Source: Entrophospora sp. SA101 (taxonomy: Eukaryota; Glomeromycota; Glomeromycetes; Entrophosporales; Entrophosporaceae). From it: 20,980 nt of DNA. Of this stretch, positions 1-9,922 are shown in pieces. Position 1 is the stretch's first letter; the number at the start of each line of letters is the position of its first letter. The stretch spans positions 26,895 to 47,874 of the forward strand of contig CAUDNR010004377.1 of the NCBI GenBank assembly GCA_958430865.1, given 5' to 3'. The translations under genes and the position numbers were made by a program. The notes beneath the pieces were generated by a model. The model was not told the origin of the DNA. It did not search any database and saw only the letters and a list, made by a program, of their open reading frames with translations.

Positions 1-119
1 GGGTTGCTGTGCCTTGACCCGCGCCACGCCCGTCCCTCATAATTGCCCGTCCTTTTTTAATTATTTTGAAAAACACCGTACCATTGCCCGTCCTTTTCTA
101 GTATTAAAGGGCCAAACGT

Positions 120-172
120 GAAAAGGACGGGGGACGGGTTCAAGCCACACCTGCCCGTCCCCCGTCCTTTTC
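120..172. repeat. GC-rich 19-bp inverted repeat near the left edge
   Basis: Bases 120-138 (GAAAAGGACGGGGGACGGG) are the exact reverse complement of 154-172, with a 15-bp loop. The element GCCCGTCCTTTT also occurs twice more to the left (about 46-57 and 88-99). GC content is far above the window average. This is probably the end of a larger repeat cut off by the window start. Confidence 0.8.
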
Positions 173-180
173 CAGCATCC

Positions 181-1990
181 CAGTGAACGTCAATCATCAT
201 CATCAGTTTTTCAGAAGATGAGAATAAAAAAATTGCAATTACAAGTATATTTTTTTAAAAGCCCAATGCAAATTGAATGAACAAAGATTGAAATACCAGA
301 AGAATTGATTAAAAGGCATGAATCTACTTTTAGGTTATTGATTGATCATAAAAAAATAATGTCAAAGAACAATGTTCAAGACAAAAATTATTAAAAGTTC
401 AATAACTTATTAATTTTAATGAGCAATGTAAATATTATAATTATATTGCAATGAAGACGGGAATTTAAAATGTGATAATATTGGAAATGCAAATTTGGCT
501 TTTTCCAAAGCAAGTGCTGGAATTTTCAGCAAGAATTATCGGCAAAACCATATCAATAAAAATAAAAATTAAATCAATAATTACAGTAGAAAATATATGA
601 CTCAGAAATCTTCTAGATTATATTGAGTTCTTGTAAATTTATTTTGAAAATTTGGCTAAAGTTATAACATTTGGTGCATCTTTTATTAATAATAATTTTT
701 AGCACGATTTATATATTCTTTTGCATAAAACTGCTTCTATAAATAAATACACTAATCATACCTTTAATTCCCATAATTGTTCATAAAAATCTTTAAAAAT
801 AATTTCTTCTTTTAAATTAAAAAAATATTTAATTATCATTTTATTAATTTATAAATAATTTACAAGTATTGGGACTTGTTGAATTAGGCTTATTATATAC
901 TATGAATTAATGCCATACAATGTAGATGTTGCCTTATTGAGTTATATATCAATAATTATCACAATTCCATTTGGCGGACTTGTGTAACATTGAGTTGTCC
1001 CATATTAATATTAATAATATGATTGATTAAACATATATTCCAAAGCACAATATAATGGTAGAATAAATATTAATATTTAATTGGAGACACCATCTATGGA
1101 AATCAGTGTTGTCAGCAGATACTGACATGGATATACTGCTGCCCATACTCAAATCCTTAAAATCCCATCCAATCCAATCCCATATCCCATGTCTCATTAA
1201 TAGAATTAACAAAATGTATTGTAATTATTAATAAAAATATTGTCATTTATAAAAATATCATAAAAAGCAAAGAGAAATAAAAAGAAGCACCTTTTTAAGA
1301 TTTGAAATTGTTTCTACTTTTCAACAAATTTTTTTATTTATTAATATCAAATAATAATATAATTTAACAACAGCCACATAACAATTCTTTCTTGATTGTA
1401 CACACCATTTACCATATATCTATTTTTTTTAGAAAAGAAAAAATTAATTAATACAATGTTGTATAGTAGTATATTGATATTAATAAATTTAATTATAATA
1501 AATAAATATATTCATACTCCCAATTAATGTACTTTAAATAATTGGTGATTTAATTAAATTTATTTTAAATCTAATTATATGATACAAACATTATTTTAAA
1601 TCAACTGTTATATTATCTTAATATAATAATAGTAAAATTAATAACACTAAAGCAAATATACAATAATTATAATGATGATAAATTATAATTTACTAAATTA
1701 CAATGATTCAAAGATTTTAATAGGTAGTAAATCAATTTAGTTGTATCTCACTTTTACTCTCCATTCTTTTGCGCTTAATCCATAATGTGAATTTGGCTTT
1801 GTTTTCACCTAAAGATTTACAATTAAAATGGGACGTAAAAACTGATTCTGGCTATTCTTATATTATGTCGATCTTTCCCATTTATCAAATTATTTAATGG
1901 TGTGACGAAAATCTGATTGGTTAATATGGAATATGGGATTTTTACTGATCTCAAAGCCCGACCCATACTCCATAGTGTGGGCGGCAAGTA
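181..1990. other. AT-rich region without recognisable genes
   Basis: Very AT-rich with many short A and T runs. I see a cluster of CCAATCC words at about 1165-1185 and no convincing exon. The small open frame at 1027-1212 overlaps that simple sequence and lacks codon-like character. Confidence 0.5.
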
Positions 1991-1992
1991 TA

Positions 1993-2032
1993 GACACGGA
2001 CGTGGACTGTCCGTGTCCGTGTCCGTGTCCGC
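1993..2032. repeat. Stem plus tandem TGTCCG hexamers
   Basis: GACACGGAC at 1993-2001 pairs with GTCCGTGTC at 2009-2017 around a 7-base loop. The right arm continues as about four tandem GTCCGT units to 2032. Open frames on both strands here (1823-2168) are by-products of the repeat (poly Thr-Asp or Ser-Val) and not convincing genes. Confidence 0.6.
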
Positions 2033-2169
2033 CACTTTAAATGTCCCTGACAAAAAAATGAAAATTTTGCTTGTGAATAATGCGAGGATAGCTTTTTGGT
2101 CATACTCAATTATTGGTCGAGTTTCAAACCAGCCTTTTAGCATTAATCGCAGTTTTTATATTCAATGAT

Positions 2170-3350
2170 CGTCAATTAATTTATCCTACTGCCTCTTTCT
2201 TGTATCTAGAAAGTTTTGGCGAATCTTTAAGCACACTTTATGATACAATTAAGAACAAATTACAATGAATAAAGACGGCTCTTCTACGAAGCAACAAAGG
2301 CTCCTATAGAGTTCCTTTTTCGTTTGCCGATTGAAGCCGCACGTTTGCAACAATTACTTTAACGAAATAATCAATATGTGATAACGTATTTTGTCAATAA
2401 CTGTTAGCTTTTTGTATAGATGGTCAATCAGTAATAACTGTTAATATTAACACTTAATACTTTTGCCAATCAGTCTTAACAAACACTTACATTTACACTT
2501 AGACAATTAAACCCGTTTGCAAAAAATTAAACAAAAACGTTTAGGCTTAACAAAAACCAAAAATGTTTTCTTTACTAAAGCAAAATATCCAAACAAAACC
2601 TTCAAAGCAAGTAACCAAACGAGAAATCAAACCCTAATGTTTAATTCAGGCCACAAAAGTTCTTTATTGATTAATTTGTTTTATTAAATTATGAAAATAT
2701 TTACTACAAAACGAATTATTTGTAAAAAAAATAATTTATATTAATTACTCTAAGCAAGGCTCTGAATTATTAATATGGAATTGTTTAGTTTTTAATTACC
2801 TGGTTGATTGATAATTAAAAAGTGACACTTGTTCCCAATTTAAATTAGGATATTTCGTGAATTATTTGAAACCATTTTTTCTTCTCCTAATTTTTTAACA
2901 TATGCTCTACAAAAGGTTTGATTTATTTTAATATTGATTTTAATAATATGTTGCATTAACTTGTGGCTTGTGCTGCTAGTCCCGGGCATATGGACATTTA
3001 AGTAAATGAGCGGATACGTTCGTATGACAAATTGTTACGCGGACATTTTTGTACAGTGTTCGTGTCCAGGCGGACATGTCCCGTGTACAACACTGATGGG
3101 AGCGGATGATAATAATAAAGATGATGAAAGATGCCTGAGATCTAATTGCAAAATATTAAGATTTGGTTATATTAATTATGTTTTAGAAAAATTAGAATAC
3201 TAGTGACAGGATTTCAAATGTATATACAGGGTGAAATGAGGATTCCCTGTATTTGGATAGACTAATGTACTCAGTTAAAGAACCGCAAAACCTATATTGG
3301 GATAAAGTGGCACAGCATTTTGAATAATAATCATTGCATCAAGCCTGACC
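2170..3350. other. AT-rich region, minor coding-like scraps only
   Basis: Near 2190-2275 a 27-codon plus-strand frame (YLESFGESLSTLYDTIKNKL) and near 2263 a short ATG frame look protein-like but are broken within 30 codons. The 65-codon frame at 3006-3203 runs through the GC-rich palindrome and is probably not a gene. Confidence 0.4.
3052..3097. repeat. Short GC-rich palindrome with CAGTGTT / AACACTG ends
   Basis: CAGTGTT and AACACTG face each other about 46 bases apart, with GTGTCC/GGACAT pairing inside. The GTGTCC words recall the repeat at 1993-2032. It could be a very short fold-back element. Confidence 0.4.
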
Positions 3351-3357
3351 TGATTAG

Positions 3358-3660
3358 TTATTGTTGAATCTGGATCATTAAATTTAACTCGGTATCTTCT
3401 TGTGCATTTTCCAAAACGATTGAATTAGAAGTAATATCAACTATATAATTATCATGTGCATTGAATGAAATTGTTCTATTTGATTCATGGCAGGCTTCAA
3501 TCATAACTTTTGTTAATTCAAAATTTTCTGTAAAATTTGAATTATAGTTGCATATTGATTTACCTACCACTATATGGTTGCAAATATAAACAAAAATTTG
3601 CCGTATATTAATCTTTACTCTGACTCTTAAACTAGATTTTTTTTTATTACTATTGGACAA
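3358..3660 (-). pseudogene. Open frame of 100 codons without ATG start, coding relic or terminal exon
   Basis: The frame stays open between stop codons for about 100 codons but has no ATG until codon 52, near KVMIEACHES. A pyrimidine-rich acceptor-like TTTTACAG sits just before the segment ENFELTKVMIEACHESNRTI, so the last 56 codons could be a terminal exon. The C-terminal part reads like ordinary protein with mixed composition, while the N-terminal part is Lys/Asn/Ile rich. It lies divergent to the Nudix-CCCH-W2 gene. I do not recognise a family. It may equally be a decayed copy. Confidence 0.25.
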
Positions 3661-3705
3661 ATTTTAATTAATGAAATGTGCAAAACAATTTAGACACCGA
3701 ATATA

Positions 3706-3768
3706 ATGGCGTCGGTTTATCTTCCAATTAGAAATTTTCGGAAAATACACTCCAATCGTTTTGCGTGA
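3706..3768 (+). other. Possible upstream small ORF, 20 codons
   Basis: An ATG followed by G (ATGGCG) opens a 20-codon frame starting MASVYLPIRN and ending at TGA 3766-3768, about 255 bases before the main start codon. The stretch is richer in GC than its surroundings. It could be a regulatory upstream ORF if transcription of the Nudix-CCCH-W2 gene begins before 3706, or the first exon of something else, or chance. No transcript start is visible in the sequence. Confidence 0.2.
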
Positions 3769-4023
3769 CAAATGCAAGACTTGTTGTTATACCAACCAAC
3801 ACAATTTTTTGAAATTTTTTTTTTAAAGTTTAAAAAATCCTATAATTATTAAATATAAACAAAATATTTAAATTAAAAATTTTCTCAAGATTAGCAACAA
3901 TTACCACTAGTTAGTGATCGGATCTAAAGGAAAGACACACATCAACCTTTTTTTTTTAACTAAATAAATTATATTTGCTTTCAAGCAAAGCCTTTGAATC
4001 TTTTGCATCTGTGCCCCTTGCTT

Positions 4024-7000
4024 ATGGACGAGAACAAGGTTCAACCTCTACATGTTACAGGAATACTTTTATACCGCATACAACGTCATATTGAATTTTT
4101 ATTATTAAACGACACCTTTTCTAACAAAAGACATTGGACTGCACCAAAGGGCAGAGTTATTAGACAAGAAGACGAAGTAAAGTGAGTTTTCTCCTTAACG
4201 GTAGTTTTATTCAAAAATATTTTTGAAATTCTCTTTAGTTGAAAATCGAAATTTTTAGTTTATTTATTTATGAGCAAAAGAACAAACACAATTGATTCAT
4301 AATTGAATCTATTTTTAATTGATAAAATATAACACATATGTCACAACAAATTGGACATATATATTTTTTTTTTGTAACAAAAAAAAAATTGATTAATTTA
4401 AAAAAAAAAAATCAAAATTAAAAAAATTTTTTTTAAGATTTCTTTCTTATTTGATGGATTTTTATTTGGTGCATTGATCAATCAGATGTGCTCTTCGCAA
4501 CACAATCGAAATCACTGGTCTCTCGGTTAAAGATATAAGAATCGAAGAAGGCTTTAGAGCTGAAATTACCTATCTTTCTGAAACGCGGTAAATTGAACAT
4601 TACATTTTTCATTTTTATTATATTAAACAAATAAAAAAAAAATTATATATATATGATTAAAAAATTATATAAGACATATTAATGATTAATCATAGGTTTT
4701 TAAAACCTGGTGGTTTTCAGACCTAAAAGAGTTGTTTATTATCTTGCTCAAGTGACTGATCATGACCGTATCTACAGTAATGCTGGCGAAGGGCTTAACT
4801 TTGCATGGCTTCAACTTTATAATGCTACCGAAAAAGTTCTTTATAAGAGTATGCAGGATGTTATCAAAAAAGCACACGCATTTATTGAGGCCAATAAACC
4901 ATCAAAAAAATATGATTCTTCTACATTACAACAATGGTCTATTAGAAATGATAAAAAAAATAACACTGCTGATAGGATAGAGTCAAATTTGAAGAATCTA
5001 AATATGGCTTTACCTTTAGAATCTCAACGTCATGCAATATCAAGACAAAGGTTCGAACATGTACGTGAAAATCGTGGCAACAACAATAATGGTGGTCACA
5101 ATAATAATTCTGCTAGTAATCACCACTACAATAATCGCTCAGAGAAAATTGGTAATAATAACAACAGTGGCAACAGTATTAATAATGATAATAACAATGG
5201 CTCTTTGCCTCTTCAATCACCAGTTTCACAATTAGACAATCCTCTCTATAAAACTCGTTTATGTGAACGATTTGAAACTGAAAAATTTTGTCCGTATGGA
5301 CCTAAATGTACTTTTGCCCATGGTGCAGGCGAATTAAGAGAAAGGCTTGTCGTTCCTGTTGAAGAAAAATCTAGTTTGCCTACAGTAAAGGATGGACCAG
5401 AAAATCCTTTGTACAAAACTCGTTTATGTGAAAGATTCATGAAAGAGAATTTTTGTCAATATGGTCCTAAATGTAATTTTGCTCATGGTGAACATGAACT
5501 TAAAGAAAAACCTAATACCACTACTAACAACACTACGGCCGTTCATGGCAATAATAATGTCATTAACCCCCGTAATAATAATAATAACAACACTAATAAT
5601 CGCGATTCCGAATCTCATGAACCTCATGAACATCATCCTAACGATTACTCACAACAACAACATCCACAACTTCGTCAATCGCGTCATAACAATATGATGA
5701 ATGGATATGATTCAACTAAAAGAGTCGGTCCTTCTAGTCCTGGATTAAATATGGGATCAGGATCAGGAGGATATCGATCTGAAATTCAAAATGGAATTTT
5801 TGCTAAAATTAATACTTTATCATCACCATTGACACCTACTTCTACTCAAAATAATTTAACCAATAACAATAGGTATATTTTTTTTTATATTTATTTCTTT
5901 TTATAACCAATTTATTATAATGGACTAAAGGGGAGTTTTTTAAACCAAAAATACGACAGCTCTCAAACAGAAGTTCAACAAGATTCAGAAGAGTACACTG
6001 TTGAGGGCGGTGATATCGAGAAAAAGAAAGATAATGGTCAAATCAATATTTCAAGCGAAACCAAGACTGTATCAACGGGTGTAGGATCAGTTATTGTTAC
6101 AAACACAAGTACCAATACTAATGAAGATTTTAGTGAACATCAAAAAGGGGAATTGGCTATTGTGCAACAATCCAGCAGCAATCAAACATCATCAACTACA
6201 ACATCAACATCATCATCTACTAACAAACCACATGTAGGAAATTTATTTAAACCCAATAAAAATGATTTAGTTGATGAAAAGCCCTGGATTGAAGTGGTTG
6301 AATTAACTAATATGGAAATTGAACAATTGGGAAAAATGTAATTATAATACTTGTAATTCGACCAAACTACTTGTAATGCTTATATGTTTATGAAATGAAT
6401 TAATAATAACAATAATATGTTCATGTTAATTAATTTCTTTTGATGAAATAATTAGTAAAAAAACCGACCATAATGTTACAAATGTTGACAAGAAATCACA
6501 AGAAGAAGTTTTGATTTTAGAATTGAAGAAATTCTTTGTTCAATCAAAAGAACAAAATAAAACAATATTGGAAGAAATCAAAGAGGTAACCCTCATGGAA
6601 ACAAGGAAAGATTTATCCAAATTACAATTATTCAATATTTTGCTTCCAAGCTTATACGATGACGCTACTTGGGATGATATTATTAAAGACTTGGATCTAA
6701 AAAAAAAATTATTTAAAACAGTAAGTATTTATTGAACAATTATTTTATAATGTATTTTTTTTAAATGTTATTTCCTCAAAATAATTAACAAATAAAATTT
6801 AGTTCATTTGTTCTGCGCAAGATCAAATTATATTTATTCGAGCTTGGGAAAAATTTTTAAATCAACGTAACAAGAAATGGGTGAAACAATCACCAATGTT
6901 ATATAAAACATTTTATGATAAAGATTATGTTGATGAAGATTCAATTTACAAATGGTATGAAAGCGCAAAAGATACTAGTGATGTGAAAAAGAAATGCAAG

Positions 7001-7042
7001 GTTTTTGTTGATTGGCTAAAAAATGCAGAGGAAGAGGATTAG
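4024..7042 (+). CDS. Nudix - tandem CCCH zinc finger - W2 fusion protein, six exons, about 764 aa
   Basis: I read six exons: 4024-4181, 4486-4587, 4721-5872, 5960-6337, 6456-6720 and 6803-7042. All introns are GT-AG (304, 133, 87, 118 and 82 nt) and every junction keeps frame. Residues about 9-145 match the small Ap4A hydrolase type of Nudix fold (WTAPKGRV at 38-45, VVYYLAQV after the second intron). Residues 150-260 are Asn-rich. Two C-x8-C-x5-C-x3-H fingers follow (C268/C277/C283/H287 and C323/C332/C338/H342), each led by LYKTRLC as in TIS11/tristetraprolin proteins, which bind AU-rich mRNA. About 260 Ser/Thr/Asn-rich residues lead to a C-terminal W2 domain (about 606-764) ending in KWYES..KKKCKVFVDWLKNAEEED, as in eIF5, eIF2B-epsilon and BZW proteins. 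The Nudix box is degenerate (N58, I62), so hydrolase activity is doubtful. The ATG at 4024 was chosen because the same frame upstream has no earlier ATG before the fold begins. I infer a cytoplasmic RNA-binding translation or decay regulator. Exon limits are by eye. Confidence 0.88.
5873..5959 (+). other. Intron 3 of the Nudix-CCCH-W2 gene, retention would truncate the protein
   Basis: The intron runs from a GTATAT donor to an acceptor at CGACAG. If retained, the exon 3 frame continues for ten codons and stops at 5904-5906, giving a protein of about 481 residues with the Nudix and both zinc fingers but no W2 domain. The acceptor at 5958-5959 was chosen because it alone among nearby AGs restores the frame that is open downstream to the W2 exons. 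Confidence 0.6.
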
Positions 7043-8020
7043 CTAAGTATTAAATCAATGATAGATGGTTGTTACTATATTTTACTCAACAACGATTTTA
7101 TATTGCATTCCTATTTCAAATATTCAAAATGCTTAATAGTTTTCATTTTTATTTGATTATTTTACACTTTCACAGGCATTTTTTTCATATGTTCAAAAAT
7201 AATAATTTATTTTTATGTAAAAAAAAATTATCATTTGCTAATTTAAAGTTAGATTAAATTATAAATTAATATTTATAAAAAAAGAATTTAATTTGACCAA
7301 ATTTTTATTTATTTATTAATTACAATATTTCATACGTTCCTTATTCCCTTTTTCCTTCTCTTCCATTCATTCTTTTATTCTCTTTATTCTATTTTATTTT
7401 ATTCGTTCTTTTACTTTATTCACTCTTTTTATTTTATTCATATATTTATGAATTCCTTTTATGTTACAATAAAATTTATTAAATAAATTGGTTTTCCACA
7501 GTAATGACTTCGTGCGTAGTTTGTACGAGGACCCCAGATTAAAACCTCATCCGTGATCATTTGATTGTCGATGCTAATCAATGGCTTATTATATGCGTCC
7601 ATTATATGCGCATTATAAACATTCATAGTATGTTTTTCATTTTAAGATTATTGTGATGTAAATTTATCAAAGTTCATTCGCATTTCATTAAATAGGAATA
7701 TTTTCAATTAATCAAATGAGATTCCCATATATTTATGTTTACAAAAAAAAACTAAATATCTAAAAACGTTAAATTATTTTTTTAGGGCTAATTTCAGTCA
7801 GATTATTTGAGGGTAAAAAAGTTGATTAGAAATAATTAAGGTAATTTCCAATGAAATTTGGTTAAATTTAGGCTCATCCAATTGCAGCATCTCTCTGCCT
7901 CCCTGAAGATATAAATATATAACAAGTTGCTCCAAATTTTCAAACCCAGAAATTTATTAGCCAGTGACAATCCTTTATAATAAGCCAAATTATATGTTTG
8001 TATTTTTAGCTTGTAAGGAC
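7043..8020. other. 3' flank of the Nudix-CCCH-W2 gene and AT-rich spacer
   Basis: AT-rich sequence with a T/C-rich tract at about 7335-7445 made of TTTATTC-like words. AATAAA occurs at 7468-7473. A polyadenylation site for the gene at 4024-7042 must lie in this stretch, but the sequence does not fix it. Confidence 0.4.
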
Positions 8021-8021
8021 A

Positions 8022-8204
8022 TGACCATTCCAAGTTATGGGGAAGTTGTCTAGGAAATTTGAAAATACACATATGGGTTCTTTCTTCATTATTTTATTCA
8101 AGAACATCTCAAGAAGGTTGCTGGAAATTGTTGAAAGAACCTGTTTGAAGCCCTCCTATATTGACAAGAGCATAAATGATATTGCTATTGGACCTAACAC
8201 CTAA
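8022..8204 (+). pseudogene. Coding-like fragment, probably an old relic
   Basis: The plus strand is open for about 60 codons to TAA near 8202-8204, with an internal ATG, reading GKLSRKFENTHMGSFFIILF and then ISRRLLEIVERTCLKPSYID. An alternative plus frame over 7870-8160 is also protein-like but broken by five or more TGA/TAG codons. I take this as a decayed coding element, not an active gene. Confidence 0.2.
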
Positions 8205-8502
8205 GATCATTCATTAATTATATTAGATTCAATATTATTTATTTATATTTGGAAGTGATTCTTTACAACTTGCAATTCTATTGGGCAATTTTATTTTCTA
8301 GGCACTAAGAAATTGGTTTCTTAGTATTATCATTGTTTCTTTGAGTAATGAATCCAATTATTTGTTTTATTTCCTTTATAAATTTAAGAAAACACATATA
8401 TCAACATCAAATGTATTATTACATAATCATAAACATATGATCCAATATACAGAAGCAAAGGCACATCACATACAAGGAAAGCAAAGGAGAAATAATTTTA
8501 TT

Positions 8503-8709
8503 TTATTTTGATTCAACTGATGCATATAAACTGGTGGAAATTCCTTTATTATTTTTATTTTTCATTATAATAATTATTAATAATATTGTATTATCAATAT
8601 CTTTATCTTCTTTATCATCATTATCATCATTATCATCATTTTCATCACCATCCTTCATCTTTTTACTCTTTTCTATATTAACCCATCCTTGAATTCTTCT
8701 ATCATTTTT
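8503..8709 (-). pseudogene. Coding relic with acidic Asp/Asn repeat
   Basis: A minus-strand frame of 68 codons without start contains RIQGWVNIEKSKKMKDGDEN and then a repeated D-D-N tract encoded by the ATCATCATT microsatellite, ending VESK and TAA at 8505-8503. An acceptor-like TAG ends at 8699. Just upstream on the same strand (8710-8800) another frame reads coding-like (SYEKMIEEFKDG), suggesting a frameshifted, decayed gene. Function unknown. Confidence 0.25.
8613..8650. repeat. ATCATCATT microsatellite
   Basis: About four units of a 9-bp ATCATCATT-type repeat. On the minus strand it encodes the Asp-Asp-Asn tract of the relic at 8503-8709. Confidence 0.7.
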
Positions 8710-8949
8710 TCATAGGATTGGAGAAGTTTTTATGATGGAGACAACAATTTATATTCCTTCTCAAATAGTTTGTGAATTTTTTATTAAATGAAAATCTGAC
8801 TACAGCTCAATCTTTTCTTATCAACATATTGCAGAAAGTAAAAGATAAAAAACTAAGATCATGGTCCTCTCTCTAACTATCTATACTAAATATTTATTTT
8901 ATTTATTTAATTTGGCAACTAACTTTTTATTTCAAAAATGTACTTAGAT

Positions 8950-9122
8950 TATTAGTGTTGGTCACCAAAGCTATTTGAGGAGACAAGAGTCAAAACTAAA
9001 ATTAAAAGTTGTGTCAAAACTAAATCAAAAAATAGTCAAAAATCAAAACTAGTTTCGACTTATGGTGAAACCTTTTGACTTTCACATGGTTGCAAAACTC
9101 TTTAGTTTTGGAAACAACACTA
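8950..9122 (+). mobile_element. hAT-like MITE, copy A
   Basis: The element starts with TAGTGTTGGTCACC at 8953 and ends with CAACACTA at 9122, so its ends are inverted repeats of the YARNG type common in hAT transposons. ACTTAGAT flanks it on both sides (8942-8949 and 9123-9130), an 8-bp target duplication as expected for hAT; three extra bases (TAT) separate the left duplication from the terminal repeat. It has no coding capacity. It is the reverse complement of the element at 19849-20024 with small differences along the whole length. Confidence 0.75.
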
Positions 9123-9130
9123 ACTTAGAT

Positions 9131-9922
9131 ATCTAACAAAGTGAAACCAGTTCATTAGTAAGTATCCTTTAATACTGGAACTGATTAGATGCTCATTTAG
9201 ATCAAAGAACTCCACCTTCCAGGAAGAGTGGATAGAATGTAATTATTGCTCCAAATCTCAAACATGGCTGAAGAAATAGCCCACCTAATCATGCAGGTAG
9301 ACTACTGTATGTGATCCACAATGGTGATCAATACATATTTGAAGAAGTAATGTAAAGAAGAAGAAGTGACATACTGCCACCAAGCTAGTAGTGGGAGAAT
9401 TCTAACATGTTATAAACATGAAGAGAGAAATCAAGTCATGTGATTGTATGTCACCAAGGATGCTGAAGAAGAATCTAAGAATTTCCAACCATTCAGGTTG
9501 GAAGGTAAGTAACAAATAAGCCAAACCTTGATTGTAGATATGTATGCAAGCATGTCTTGATTAAGTGGACCTTGACTTCACAAAATTTTGGGGTAAAAAT
9601 CCATGGATTTTCATATAAAACTCTCAATATTAAAAAATTTATATATGTTATTTATAATAAATTTGTTTCTTGATATAACATGTAATTATATGCATTGCTA
9701 TTTTTTTTTGGTTATTTACTTTTAACAATTAAAAAATAATGATTTTAATTACTCAGATAACAGGACCTTGGAATAATAATTCTTGACTTTCTAATAAATC
9801 TCTTATTGCATCAGATCTTAAATTGACTTTTGATTTATAACCAACTTCACAAGCATTCTATATTATTTCACAAAAGAAAGAAACATAACTATTAATACTA
9901 ATAATAATATTAATAATGTAGT
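9131..9922. other. Spacer with a decayed coding-like stretch
   Basis: Between about 9190 and 9510 the plus strand has lower AT content and frames that read protein-like (PPNHAGRLLYVIHNGDQYIF, EEVTYCHQASSGRILTCYKH) but shift frame and contain stops. I take it as an old gene or transposon relic. The rest is AT-rich and featureless. Confidence 0.3.

Noticed and set aside
1823..2168. Overlapping open frames on both strands (106 and 83 codons)
   Set aside because: Both run through the TGTCCG hexamer array, which lacks stops in any frame, and neither has protein-like sequence elsewhere.
3006..3203. Plus-strand frame of 65 codons with ATG
   Set aside because: It crosses the GC-rich palindrome at 3052-3097 and shows no domain or family resemblance.
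4710..5906. Treating 4710-5906 as a complete stand-alone gene
   Set aside because: It lacks an ATG at its left end, starts inside an intron, and its right end reads into intron 3. The Nudix N-terminus and W2 exons join it in phase.
7335..7445. Pyrimidine tract as a structured element
   Set aside because: It is simple T/C-rich sequence without exact period or pairing; noted only as 3' flank.
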